From Lachnospiraceae bacterium (lineage in GTDB: Bacteria; Bacillota; Clostridia; Lachnospirales; Lachnospiraceae), in the NCBI GenBank assembly GCA_017634355.1, contig JAGBNO010000006.1, positions 1 to 35,673 on the forward strand: a stretch of 35,673 nt of DNA, in the 5' to 3' direction. Shown here piece after piece: positions 1 to 7,174 of this stretch. The translations under genes were made by a program, and so were the position numbers. The notes under the pieces are model-generated. The model did no database searches and had not been told where the DNA came from. It saw nothing but the letters and a program-made list of their open reading frames with translations. The stretch's first letter is position 1, and the number at the start of each line of letters is the position of its first letter.

Positions 1-1355
1 GGATTGCCCACAAACTGCAAGGCATACCTGGCAACTGCAGAACCGCTGCCACTGCCGCCACCGCCTGAGTAGCTGCCGCCGCCCTTTCCGCTGCCGGAAG
101 AACTGCCACTCTTTCCGCTGCCGGAAGAACTGCCGCCCTTCCCATTCTTGCTATTTTTGCCATTCTTGCTATTCTTTGCGGCCGCCCTGCGCTCAGCCTC
201 TTCCGCCGCTCTCCTGGCGGCTTCTCTCTCAGCCTCTTCCCTTGCGAGCCTGGCTTCTTCCTCTGCCTTTGACTCAGCCCTTACGAACTCTGTATAGAGG
301 TGGACGAACTCTGTGCTCACATAGCCATCGCCCTCTTCTATGGACACCTTGGCCCAGCCATCATCTGTCTCTTCCAGAACGGTCAGGCAGTCATCCATTG
401 GAACCATGCCCAGCACATCCGACTCCCTTGAAGGCCCCTGCCGCACATAGAGAGTAGTTGTAGTCACCTTTGCGGTGCGGGTTCCAACCTTCTTAGCAAG
501 TTCCTTGGCCTCCTCATCCGTCACCACAAATTCAGATTTAACATAGCCCTCTGTGTTTCCCGACTTGATCTTTATCCAATCGCCCTCTGTCTCCAGCCTG
601 TCGCCCACAGACTTATCATAGAGCTTGCCGGCCACCTCCGAATCCTCAGATGGCTCTGTGCGGACATTTACATAATTATCCACTCTGGCTATGACCAGAT
701 CCGAAAAATCTTCTTCTTCACTATTTTCCGCCTCGGTAACAGCCTTCACCAGGTCCATTCCATCGTCTTCTTCTTCGCTGGAACCGGAATTCTTCTCCTC
801 TGCGGTAGCCGCCCCTGCCGTCAGGCTGGGTATCTCTTCCCTGCTCTCATCCTGCCTTTCCTCTGAAGGTACCTCTTCCTCTCCCTCCGGAGCCTCCATC
901 TCTGCAAGTACAGCGGCTTTCGAAGAACTGCCATGGTCGCCGCCTATCTCCGTTCCATAGTTGCCCGCTCCGGCTACCGGCACCTCAGTAGAGGCACTGG
1001 AATTATCCTTTTTTGCGGCTTCCTTCTTTTTATCAGACTTACTGTCTGATTCATTGCCATCAGGAATCTCTATGACACCTTCCTCTTCTGTGCTATTTTC
1101 AGCATTGCTCTTTTCGGTGGCCTCCGCCGCCGCCATAGTCACGGCGGCCACATAAGAGGCATCTACCTGCCCTGTAGACCGTATCTTCTCTGCCCTGATA
1201 GCAGTTACAGACATGCCTTCATTTAAGGCCCTTGCAGCTCCAGCCGCCGGCATCACTTCGGAATTCGGCCCTGCAGAAACACAGAAAGAAAATCCAGAGA
1301 TAACTAAGGCGCCCGCCAGAATCCCAGCTGTCATTTTTTTATGAGTACGACTCAT
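1..1355 (-). CDS. SH3-domain NlpC/P60-type cell-wall hydrolase, 3' end beyond window
   Basis: About 451 codons are visible from an ATG at 1355 preceded by AGGAGA (1363-1368) at 7-nt spacing; the frame stays open to base 1, so the C-terminus is missing. The product starts with a hydrophobic signal peptide (about residues 8-29, ending near VSAG). A long acidic, low-complexity region follows to about residue 215. Two bacterial SH3 repeats come next, at about 220-280 (NYVNVRTEPS) and about 293-360 (TTLYVRQGPS), then a charged Ala/Glu/Arg helix, then a GS-rich linker with 9-residue repeats. The last visible residues (ARYALQFVGNP) match the opening of the NlpC/P60 catalytic domain, which in this family continues with YVYGG and the catalytic Cys; those lie outside the window. 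By family knowledge it is a secreted peptidoglycan D,L-endopeptidase. It has its own long upstream region and is probably a separate transcription unit from cotH. Confidence 0.85.
   Translation of the reverse strand, partial: MSRTHKKMTAGILAGALVISGFSFCVSAGPNSEVMPAAGAARALNEGMSVTAIRAEKIRSTGQVDASYVAAVTMAAAEATEKSNAENSTEEEGVIEIPDGNESDSKSDKKKEAAKKDNSSASTEVPVAGAGNYGTEIGGDHGSSSKAAVLAEMEAPEGEEEVPSEERQDESREEIPSLTAGAATAEEKNSGSSEEEDDGMDLVKAVTEAENSEEEDFSDLVIARVDNYVNVRTEPSEDSEVAGKLYDKSVGDRLETEGDWIKIKSGNTEGYVKSEFVVTDEEAKELAKKVGTRTAKVTTTTLYVRQGPSRESDVLGMVPMDDCLTVLEETDDGWAKVSIEEGDGYVSTEFVHLYTEFVRAESKAEEEARLAREEAEREAARRAAEEAERRAAAKNSKNGKNSKNGKGGSSSGSGKSGSSSGSGKGGGSYSGGGGSGSGSAVARYALQFVGN
84..134. repeat. 27-nt direct repeat in linker of the wall hydrolase
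   Basis: A 24-nt identical stretch occurs at 84-107 and 111-134, offset by 27 nt. It encodes a 9-residue unit of the form GSSSGSGK+1 in the linker before the NlpC/P60 domain. A shorter repeat (encoding NSKNGK twice) lies at about 141-176. Such in-frame repeats can change copy number without a frameshift, so linker length may vary between strains. Confidence 0.8.
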
Positions 1356-1508
1356 TCTGCTATCTCCTGTGCTTTTCTAAACCCATAAGCCCCACCAATG
1401 CCTTATATTCCCCAAAGCACGGCAAAATATACCGTTGACTTCAATATGACTTCAGTATCTCTTCAATAAAGGGACAATATAATAGAAGACTCATGAGTAA
1501 GATGCTTT

Positions 1509-1552
1509 GTAACATTCCGTAACAATTTGTAAAATGTTACAAATTTGTTACG
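1509..1552 (-). promoter_or_regulatory. WalR-like repeated half-sites upstream of the wall hydrolase
   Basis: On the minus strand 1552-1536 reads CGTAAC-AAATT-TGTAAC, one mismatch from the WalR (YycF) consensus TGTWAH-N5-TGTWAH. A second pair, TGTTAC-GGAA-TGTTAC (1524-1509), has a 4-nt instead of a 5-nt gap. The whole stretch also forms an imperfect inverted repeat (1519-1551). WalRK controls wall hydrolases in Bacillota, which fits the gene downstream. The sites lie just upstream of a possible -10 at 1479-1484 and just downstream of the stronger promoter at 1564-1592, so they could activate one and repress the other. The assignment is inference from motif and gene type. Confidence 0.4.
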
Positions 1553-1563
1553 AACTGTATGAA

Positions 1564-1592
1564 ATGGTAGCACCTAGTGTAATATTTGTCAA
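1564..1592 (-). promoter_or_regulatory. Sigma-A-type promoter for the wall hydrolase
   Basis: Minus strand: -35 TTGACA (1592-1587, perfect), 17-bp spacer, -10 TACCAT (1569-1564, 4 of 6). Transcription would start near 1557 and give a leader of about 200 nt containing the GTAAC repeats. Confidence 0.5.
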
Positions 1593-1732
1593 TGCAAAAA
1601 GGCATTTTTACGAAATTTTAATCTTTCTTAATTCAAACAACAAGATATTGTGGTTAGATAATCCCTTTAAGCATATTGCTTAAGGCATATTGCACAAATC
1701 AGCCGCAGCATAGAAAACGAATTCGTCTCCTC

Positions 1733-4009
1733 TTAGTCAAGGATATCGCCAGCCCTGGGGTATACCTCCTGCCGCCCCTCAAAAAAGCGCCTTATCTGCC
1801 CCAATCTGTCCTCAAATACGTTTTCCCCGAAGTCCTGTCCAAACCAGCGCCTACCGGAAACCACTGCGGCCTTTCTGCTGTAGTCCGCCACCTCATTAAT
1901 CACCCCTTCCACCCTGGACGGTTCATATACGGTTTCCCTCAGTTCTTCCATACGCCTGTTAAAGTCCTCCCTGAATTCGGGATTTCGCATACAGGCCCTG
2001 AACATGCTGCTATTATTGATTGTAAGCCCCATGATATCCTCGTCCACCGAGGACTCCAGCATATTGAGGTTATTATCGAACATAAGGAACCTCCATTTTC
2101 CATCCCTGTAGGGCTCATCGGTAACTTTTCGGGACCGCCAGAAAGCTATATTAGACCTGGGCCAGTCCACGGCAGACTCTATATATATACGGGCCGCAAA
2201 GTAGTCCAAAAAACTCTCCTTATCCACCATATTAAAAAAACTTCTGTATACCCCACTGTCCTCAAAACGTTTTCCATAGGTATAGAGGAAATGCTTAAGT
2301 TCATCAAAAAGCTCCTCGTCCTTAGGGATGCCTGCCTCCAGCATATCATTTTTGACTATGACCACATCTTCCTCAGGTATGCCATAGTGCCTCGATATGT
2401 AAGACTTATCCTGTTTCTCCATGGCCTCATAGGCCCCCCAGTACTCCCCATTCAAAAAAAGGTGGTACAATTCCCCCACTTCGGGATTTCCGAATTCCAA
2501 TCCATCGGTGAGCAGGGTAATGAGCCTGTCCTTAACCTTGTAGGCCTCGTCATTTGCTCCTGTATACAGAGTGACAGACGACTCATTCGCATCACCCGAA
2601 ATAAAGGGCTCTGCAAAGCTCCCGCTGCCGTAGCACTCTCTGGCAAAAAGGCTAAAGCTCTTCTGCGGATTAACCCTGGTTCTATTTCCCTTTATGCGCA
2701 TCCCTATATCCTGCTCCATAAGGAGCTTCCTGTCTTTGCCAAAAACAGCGATGGACGACTCCCTTTCCCAGCTCCTCCCCCGCTCATTGTAATTAGCCGG
2801 AGTCCAGTCATTTAAAAGAATGCCACAGACGCTGACACTGCCGTCTAAGGGAGTTTCCGGAGCCTTTTCCAAATATTCCAGCGCATCCTGGCTTACGGAA
2901 ACCATTTCGCGGAAATAGCTTTCCCCCTTTTCTCCTATGCAATAAATTCCACGCTCTTTGTCAAAAAGGTCCTTAGGGTCAACTGTCAGGGAAATTATCC
3001 CATAGCCATCGTAATCTTCCTTCTCCCTGTATCCTATGAAATAGGACCTCGTTACGACAGTGCTTTTCCGCCCGCCTTTGCCAAAAAGCGCGGCCCTCAC
3101 TACCGTGCATTTATCTACAGGCCGATCCGGCAATATATATGAAGATTCTGAGTATGGCAGGAATTTTGTGGATATATCCGTCCTTTCGGCATATATATTG
3201 GGTTCACCCGACCTGTCCCGTATCGCTACAGGCTCGCTATAGACAGGCGAATCTTCAGTCGGTACGCTTCCGTCTAATGTATAGTGTATCTCCCCCTCTT
3301 CCCTTGCCTCCATGGAGAGGTAGCGCGGCCCCTCATAGAAACCGCTTTCCAGAGACAGCTCCGGCTCTGGCAGGTCGGGGTAAATGAGCTCTTCCGCCCC
3401 TGCATTTGAGTATCCGGGCGTTGGAGAGAGCCTTGCGTAACCGTCCCCTCCGTCATTATGTGCCCCATAGCTCATATCAAATGAAAGTTCAGGCACGGTT
3501 ATATGCTGCCTTAAACTGCCCCTGGGATCAGATAAAAAAAGTTCTTCCCCTTTAAATGAGATTTTGAAACCGGCATAGAGGCTACCGGCACCGCTTTCAG
3601 CAATTCCCCTGCCGGTAAGAATATAATTCTGAAGGCTGAAGGAAGCATCTAAGTCAATCTCTTCTCCCGTAATTGCCCTGTCTTCCCCTCCATACAGCAC
3701 AATAAACTCCCCTGCCGGCAGCACTATGTCGGGCAGGCTACATTTACCCAGGTTCCTTTCAGAATCTGATATATGCCAGCCCTTCAGGCTCACATCTTCC
3801 TTTCCCCCGTTATATAGCTCTATCCAGTCGGGGTGGTCCCCATTAGGCCCAAGGAGGCAGTTAAAGTTCGATGCGCAGACCTCGTTCAGAAAAAGCGAAG
3901 CCCCTGTTTTGCTGTTCTCTGAAAGCGCACATACAAAAAAAAGGGCTACTATAAATAGAAGCCCTATTAAAGAAAGCTTTATTGCGCTATTCCCAATTCT
4001 TAAGTGCAA
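1733..4009 (-). CDS. CotH-family protein with lamin-tail and CHB_HEX_C domains
   Basis: 758 aa from a TTG start at 4009, with GGGG about 8 nt upstream inside the end of the tviC-like gene; no ATG lies before the signal segment. Residues 9-29 are a signal peptide or membrane anchor. Residues about 38-200 look like a lamin-tail domain (LNEVCASN, DWIELYN, LKGWHISD). Residues about 218-325 resemble the chitobiase/beta-hexosaminidase C-terminal fold (YTLDGSVPT). Residues about 435-735 are a CotH kinase-like domain (MRIKGNRTR, KSFSLFA, LFLNGEYWGAYE). CotH proteins are atypical kinases first known from spore coats; here the protein should be exported and anchored outside the membrane. The metal-site motif normally written WDxD reads FDNN (644-647), so activity is uncertain. 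It is the last gene of the nonulosonate/uronate operon, 3 nt after its neighbour, which suggests a role at the glycan-bearing surface. Confidence 0.8.
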   Translation of the reverse strand: MHLRIGNSAIKLSLIGLLFIVALFFVCALSENSKTGASLFLNEVCASNFNCLLGPNGDHPDWIELYNGGKEDVSLKGWHISDSERNLGKCSLPDIVLPAGEFIVLYGGEDRAITGEEIDLDASFSLQNYILTGRGIAESGAGSLYAGFKISFKGEELFLSDPRGSLRQHITVPELSFDMSYGAHNDGGDGYARLSPTPGYSNAGAEELIYPDLPEPELSLESGFYEGPRYLSMEAREEGEIHYTLDGSVPTEDSPVYSEPVAIRDRSGEPNIYAERTDISTKFLPYSESSYILPDRPVDKCTVVRAALFGKGGRKSTVVTRSYFIGYREKEDYDGYGIISLTVDPKDLFDKERGIYCIGEKGESYFREMVSVSQDALEYLEKAPETPLDGSVSVCGILLNDWTPANYNERGRSWERESSIAVFGKDRKLLMEQDIGMRIKGNRTRVNPQKSFSLFARECYGSGSFAEPFISGDANESSVTLYTGANDEAYKVKDRLITLLTDGLEFGNPEVGELYHLFLNGEYWGAYEAMEKQDKSYISRHYGIPEEDVVIVKNDMLEAGIPKDEELFDELKHFLYTYGKRFEDSGVYRSFFNMVDKESFLDYFAARIYIESAVDWPRSNIAFWRSRKVTDEPYRDGKWRFLMFDNNLNMLESSVDEDIMGLTINNSSMFRACMRNPEFREDFNRRMEELRETVYEPSRVEGVINEVADYSRKAAVVSGRRWFGQDFGENVFEDRLGQIRRFFEGRQEVYPRAGDILD

Positions 4010-4012
4010 TTC

Positions 4013-5011
4013 TTATGCCCCGCCCTGCGTCTCGCCGCCTAAATTTTCCCTGTACCAGGCTATGGCCTCTTTTATACCCCTCTCAAAGTCATACTCCGGA
4101 TTAAATTCAAGATAATCCCTGGCTTTACTGATATCCGCATTGCTATGCCTTATGTCCCCCGCCCTCTCAGGGCCGAAGATGGGCTCTATGTCCACTCCCA
4201 GTGCCTCTGTCAGCCTGTAATATATGTCTATCAGATACTCCCTGCCGCCAAAGGCAATATTATATACCTCTCCGGCGGCTTCCTTTCCTGCGGCGCAGGC
4301 CCTTAAATTTCCCTCTATAACATTCTCTATATAAGTGAAATCCCTGCTCTGCCTGCCATCGCCGTTTATGGTAGGGGCCTCGCCCTTTAGGAGCTGGCGT
4401 ATGAACTTAGGGATAACTGCGGCGTATGCGCCCTCCGGGTCCTGTCTCCTCCCAAATACATTGAAATATCTAAGGCCATAGGTCTTTAGCCCATAGAGCT
4501 TATAATACAGCTTTCCATATTCCTCGCAGGCCCTCTTCGTAAGGGCATACGGAGACAGGAGCCTCCCTTCCTGCCCCTCCCGCTTCGGAAGCGTGGGGTG
4601 GTCCCCATATACGGAGGAACTGGAAGCGTACACAAATTTCTTTACGCCAGACTGCCTTGCGGCCTCCATCATATTGAGCGTGCCCCTTATATTGACTTCT
4701 TCATAATATAAGGGCATCTCTATACTGCGGGGAACAGACCCCCATGCGGCCTCGTGCAGCACATAGTCCGCTCCTTCACAGGCCTCCATACATGTATCCA
4801 GCTCTGTAATGCTTCCTTTAATAAAGGTATATTTTGCATCCCCAATAAAGAGGTCCACATTCTCCTGCTTGCCCGTAGAGAGATTGTCTAAGCACCTCAC
4901 CCTGTAGCCCATGGAGAGCAGGGCTTCTACTAAGTTCGACCCTATGAAGCCGGCTCCCCCCGTCACGAGAAAAAGCGAATCTTCCGGAAATTCCAGTTCC
5001 CTATAAGACAA
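4013..5011 (-). CDS. tviC-like: UDP-GlcNAc(A) 4-epimerase, TviC/WbpP-like SDR
   Basis: 332 aa, extended short-chain dehydrogenase/epimerase. The NAD-binding GxxGxxG is at residues 18-24 and the catalytic YxxxK at 155-159, with the Ser-rich ASSSSVYGDHP before it. GSVPRSIE, RYFNVFGRRQDPEGAYAAV and INGDGRQSRDFTYIEN are close to the pattern of WbpP and TviC rather than of plain GalE. By family it interconverts UDP-GlcNAc/UDP-GalNAc or, with TviB, UDP-GlcNAcA/UDP-GalNAcA. The start is a TTG at 5011 preceded by AAGGAGG at 6 nt, embedded in the last codons of neuA (11-nt overlap), so the two genes are translationally coupled. The tviB-like partner is in the same operon. Substrate choice among the hexosamine nucleotides is inference. 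Confidence 0.85.
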   Translation of the reverse strand: MSYRELEFPEDSLFLVTGGAGFIGSNLVEALLSMGYRVRCLDNLSTGKQENVDLFIGDAKYTFIKGSITELDTCMEACEGADYVLHEAAWGSVPRSIEMPLYYEEVNIRGTLNMMEAARQSGVKKFVYASSSSVYGDHPTLPKREGQEGRLLSPYALTKRACEEYGKLYYKLYGLKTYGLRYFNVFGRRQDPEGAYAAVIPKFIRQLLKGEAPTINGDGRQSRDFTYIENVIEGNLRACAAGKEAAGEVYNIAFGGREYLIDIYYRLTEALGVDIEPIFGPERAGDIRHSNADISKARDYLEFNPEYDFERGIKEAIAWYRENLGGETQGGA

Positions 5012-5747
5012 ATGTACCCTCCTTCATGGCTATATCCCCCATTCTTTTCCACATAAGGCACTCCGCTATATAGAGGTCAAAAGGCGTGTCCACGTCCACC
5101 GACTCCTCCTGCTTCATCTCGTATGGCAGACAGCGCTTTCCGTATAAACTGCCGGTCTCCTTAAATGCCTTTAAATACACCGCATAAATAGCGGCCCCGT
5201 TCCTAGCATACAGCCGTGGCAGCTTCTGCCTCGTGGTATATTTCTCCCCATCCGCGGCATAGAAATGAATAGCGCCCGTTTCGTCCTTTTCCATAATCTT
5301 CATTGGAAGATACTGGTGAGGCACGTCCACAACGCTCACTATGGCATCTGCCGCATCGTCGTTAAGTAACGCCTGCAACGCCTCGTCCACATGTTTCGCC
5401 GTCCTAAGGGGAGAAGTGGGCTGGAGCAGGATAAAAATATCCGGTACATAACCTTCCTCTTCGAGCGCAGACAGGTGATATTTAATAACATCCTTCATCG
5501 GTGTATCGTCCCCTGCAAGCTCTTTTGGCCTCTTATGCACTTCGATACCAGATGTTTTTCCATATTCAGCTATTGCCGTATCATCCGTAGAGAGTATTGT
5601 GCGGCTTATATAGCTACTGTTCTTGGTGGCGTTAAAGGTGTAATATAACAGTGGTTTTGAACATAGCTTGGCCATGTTCTTCCCAGGTATACCTTTTGAG
5701 CCCCCGCGGGCGGGTATCAGGCACAAGATTTCCGCTTTCTTATCCAT
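5001..5747 (-). CDS. neuA: CMP-nonulosonate (N-acylneuraminate) cytidylyltransferase
   Basis: 248 aa. The N-terminus has the CTP-binding signature LIPARGGSKGIPGKN (residues about 10-24), followed by STDD, KRP.ELAGDDTP and LLQPTSPLRT, all typical of NeuA/LegF/PseF enzymes. It activates Neu5Ac, or a related acid such as legionaminate, with CTP in the cytoplasm. The length fits the single-domain form, without the esterase domain of long NeuA proteins. The ATG at 5747 has GAGGAG upstream. It follows neuC after a 212-nt gap filled by a palindromic repeat and overlaps the tviC-like gene by 11 nt. With neuC and neuB nearby and no 4,6-dehydratase or aminotransferase in view, CMP-Neu5Ac is the simplest product, but the exact sugar cannot be read from this protein. 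Confidence 0.88.
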   Translation of the reverse strand: MDKKAEILCLIPARGGSKGIPGKNMAKLCSKPLLYYTFNATKNSSYISRTILSTDDTAIAEYGKTSGIEVHKRPKELAGDDTPMKDVIKYHLSALEEEGYVPDIFILLQPTSPLRTAKHVDEALQALLNDDAADAIVSVVDVPHQYLPMKIMEKDETGAIHFYAADGEKYTTRQKLPRLYARNGAAIYAVYLKAFKETGSLYGKRCLPYEMKQEESVDVDTPFDLYIAECLMWKRMGDIAMKEGTFVL

Positions 5748-5803
5748 ACATACAGCTCCTCTTTTCCACGGTCCAGCGTTCCGTTTCTATCATCTTTGCT
5801 TAG

Positions 5804-5959
5804 GAACTGTTGCAAAATAATATGTATATCTTGCTTGTCTTTTTCTCCGATAATCCTTAGGCAAAAATCGCTTATATCGCTTGTTATGCGCACGATTTTT
5901 GCTTAAGAGCCTCAAAGAAAAATCCTTCGCAATCTATACAGATTATTTCACGACAGTTC
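5804..5959. repeat. 156-bp palindromic (MITE-like) intergenic element
   Basis: The left end (5804 onward) and the reverse complement of the right end (from 5959) share GAACTGT, then AAATAAT, TGTATA and TTGC in register over about 30 bp, so the ends are imperfect terminal inverted repeats. Inside is a second inverted repeat, 5856-5870 against 5893-5907, 15 bp with one mismatch (CTTAGGCAAAAATCG and its complement). The element abuts the neuC stop codon (5960-5962) and fills most of the neuC-neuA gap. A related half copy is at 20807-20874. It carries no open frame. In RNA it would form a long hairpin that could act as a processing or attenuation site within the operon. Confidence 0.7.
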
Positions 5960-7114
5960 TCAATATGTGATCCTTTTCTGTACAGCCACTTCCGCCTTTG
6001 ATAAAACATCCGCTATTTTAATTCCGGCATGGCCATCCCCGTAAATGGGTTCGGAGGTATATGTGCCGTGGTCCAGCTGATAGCGTATGGCCTCATAAAT
6101 AGCATCCGCATTATCCGGCACATCCCGCACATTCTGTCCCCTTTCCCGTCCGTTCTGCCTCGTTCCCACATTGACGCAGGGAGTGCCTATGAAAGCCCCC
6201 TCCCTTATGCCGCTGGAAGAATTGCCCACGAGGCAGGCCGTATGCTTCATAAGCCTCACATAGAGCGGTATGGGAAGGTTTTTAAAGACATGTATGCGCG
6301 CTTCTGGGAATTTCTCCCTGTAACGCCTAATGCCCGTGGACAGTCCCTCGGAACCTGCGTCGGCATTGGGCCAGAGCATTATAATGTTTAGTCCCGTCCT
6401 AACTGCGGCTTCTATGGTAGCAGTCACCTGGTCCTTCGCCTCGGAATACTCCGTCGTCACAGGATGCTGCGACAATAGAAGGAAGGGTTCATTTAAATCG
6501 AATTCAGGCCCTACTCCACCCTCCAGCTCATAGAGATCAAGCGGCATGGAGCTGTCCGTGTCCAATATCTCCTTCACCGTATCTATCCTGGGGCAGCCTA
6601 CGACATAGATATTCTCCTTGGGCTCTCCCAGCTTCTCTATGCGCTCGCCGCTCTCTCTATTGGCCGGAAAATGCACATGGGCGAACTTGGTTATCGCATG
6701 GCGTATGCTCTCATCTATGGTTCCAGTGACCTCGCCTCCCATAGTGTGCGCCACCCTTATATTCATATAGGCGGCGGCTATGGTTGCGGCCATGACCTCA
6801 TAGCGGTCCCCTACCACCACGACAAAGTCGGGCTCCAGCCTTTCAAATACATCTGAAAGCCCCAGCATCCCAAGCCCCGCAGTCTTCACCATGGCATTAG
6901 GCTTATCGCCTTCCACCTGCATGTAGACTTTCTCATCTACAAAAAAACCGTCACGGGAAAGTATGCCCTCCAGATTGCCATATTTGTCTATGAGCCCTGA
7001 GCCGCCCAAAACCACCTGCAATTCTAACTCAGAATGCGCCTCTATGGCCTTCATTGCAGACCTTATGGAGCTATAGTTGGCCCTGCCCCCTAAGAATACA
7101 CAGATTTTTCTCAT
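5960..7114 (-). CDS. neuC: UDP-GlcNAc 2-epimerase (hydrolysing), NeuC-type
   Basis: 384 aa from the ATG at 7114, which has AGAAAGG 4-5 nt upstream; a GTG at 7156 in frame lacks such a site and would add 14 unusual residues. The opening RKICVFLGGRANYSS is typical of NeuC. GDRYE (102-106), the GGE at 126-128, the DES at 134-136 and LLSQHP supply the usual catalytic and UDP-binding residues, and GNSSSGIREG is the C-terminal UDP-binding loop. The enzyme converts UDP-GlcNAc to ManNAc plus UDP, the first step to sialic acid; a close relative acts on the diacetamido sugar for legionaminate. It lies between the GT39 gene and neuA. The substrate is assigned from family and context. Confidence 0.88.
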   Translation of the reverse strand: MRKICVFLGGRANYSSIRSAMKAIEAHSELELQVVLGGSGLIDKYGNLEGILSRDGFFVDEKVYMQVEGDKPNAMVKTAGLGMLGLSDVFERLEPDFVVVVGDRYEVMAATIAAAYMNIRVAHTMGGEVTGTIDESIRHAITKFAHVHFPANRESGERIEKLGEPKENIYVVGCPRIDTVKEILDTDSSMPLDLYELEGGVGPEFDLNEPFLLLSQHPVTTEYSEAKDQVTATIEAAVRTGLNIIMLWPNADAGSEGLSTGIRRYREKFPEARIHVFKNLPIPLYVRLMKHTACLVGNSSSGIREGAFIGTPCVNVGTRQNGRERGQNVRDVPDNADAIYEAIRYQLDHGTYTSEPIYGDGHAGIKIADVLSKAEVAVQKRITY

Positions 7115-7174
7115 AAATACCTTTCTGTAGATATAGTTCCTGCCATTTTCCGACACTGAACCGTTAGGCTCTAT

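Larger units (their letters stand above)
1356..1732. other. Intergenic region, cotH end to wall-hydrolase start
   Basis: This 377-base stretch has no supported gene. Reading on the minus strand it holds, in order, a palindrome at 1667-1683 (TTAAGCA-TAT-TGCTTAA) that could fold after cotH but lacks a clear U-tract; a sigma-A-like promoter (1564-1592); a cluster of four GTAAC/GTTAC half-sites (1509-1552); a possible second -10 (TATTAT, 1479-1484); a direct repeat TGACTTCA at 1436-1443 and 1447-1454; and the ribosome binding site at 1363-1368. The leader from the upstream promoter would be about 200 nt. I did not recognise a riboswitch in it. Confidence 0.6.

Noticed and set aside
1356..1562. 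c-di-AMP (ydaO) or other riboswitch in the leader of the wall hydrolase
   Set aside because: Such riboswitches precede similar genes, but I could not find the conserved core blocks; only a 4-bp ACGG/CCGT stem is visible near 1419-1435.
1676..2815. Long open frame (379 codons) on the plus strand opposite cotH
   Set aside because: It overlaps a strongly supported CotH domain on the minus strand, has no ribosome binding site or recognisable domain, and its codons mirror those of cotH.
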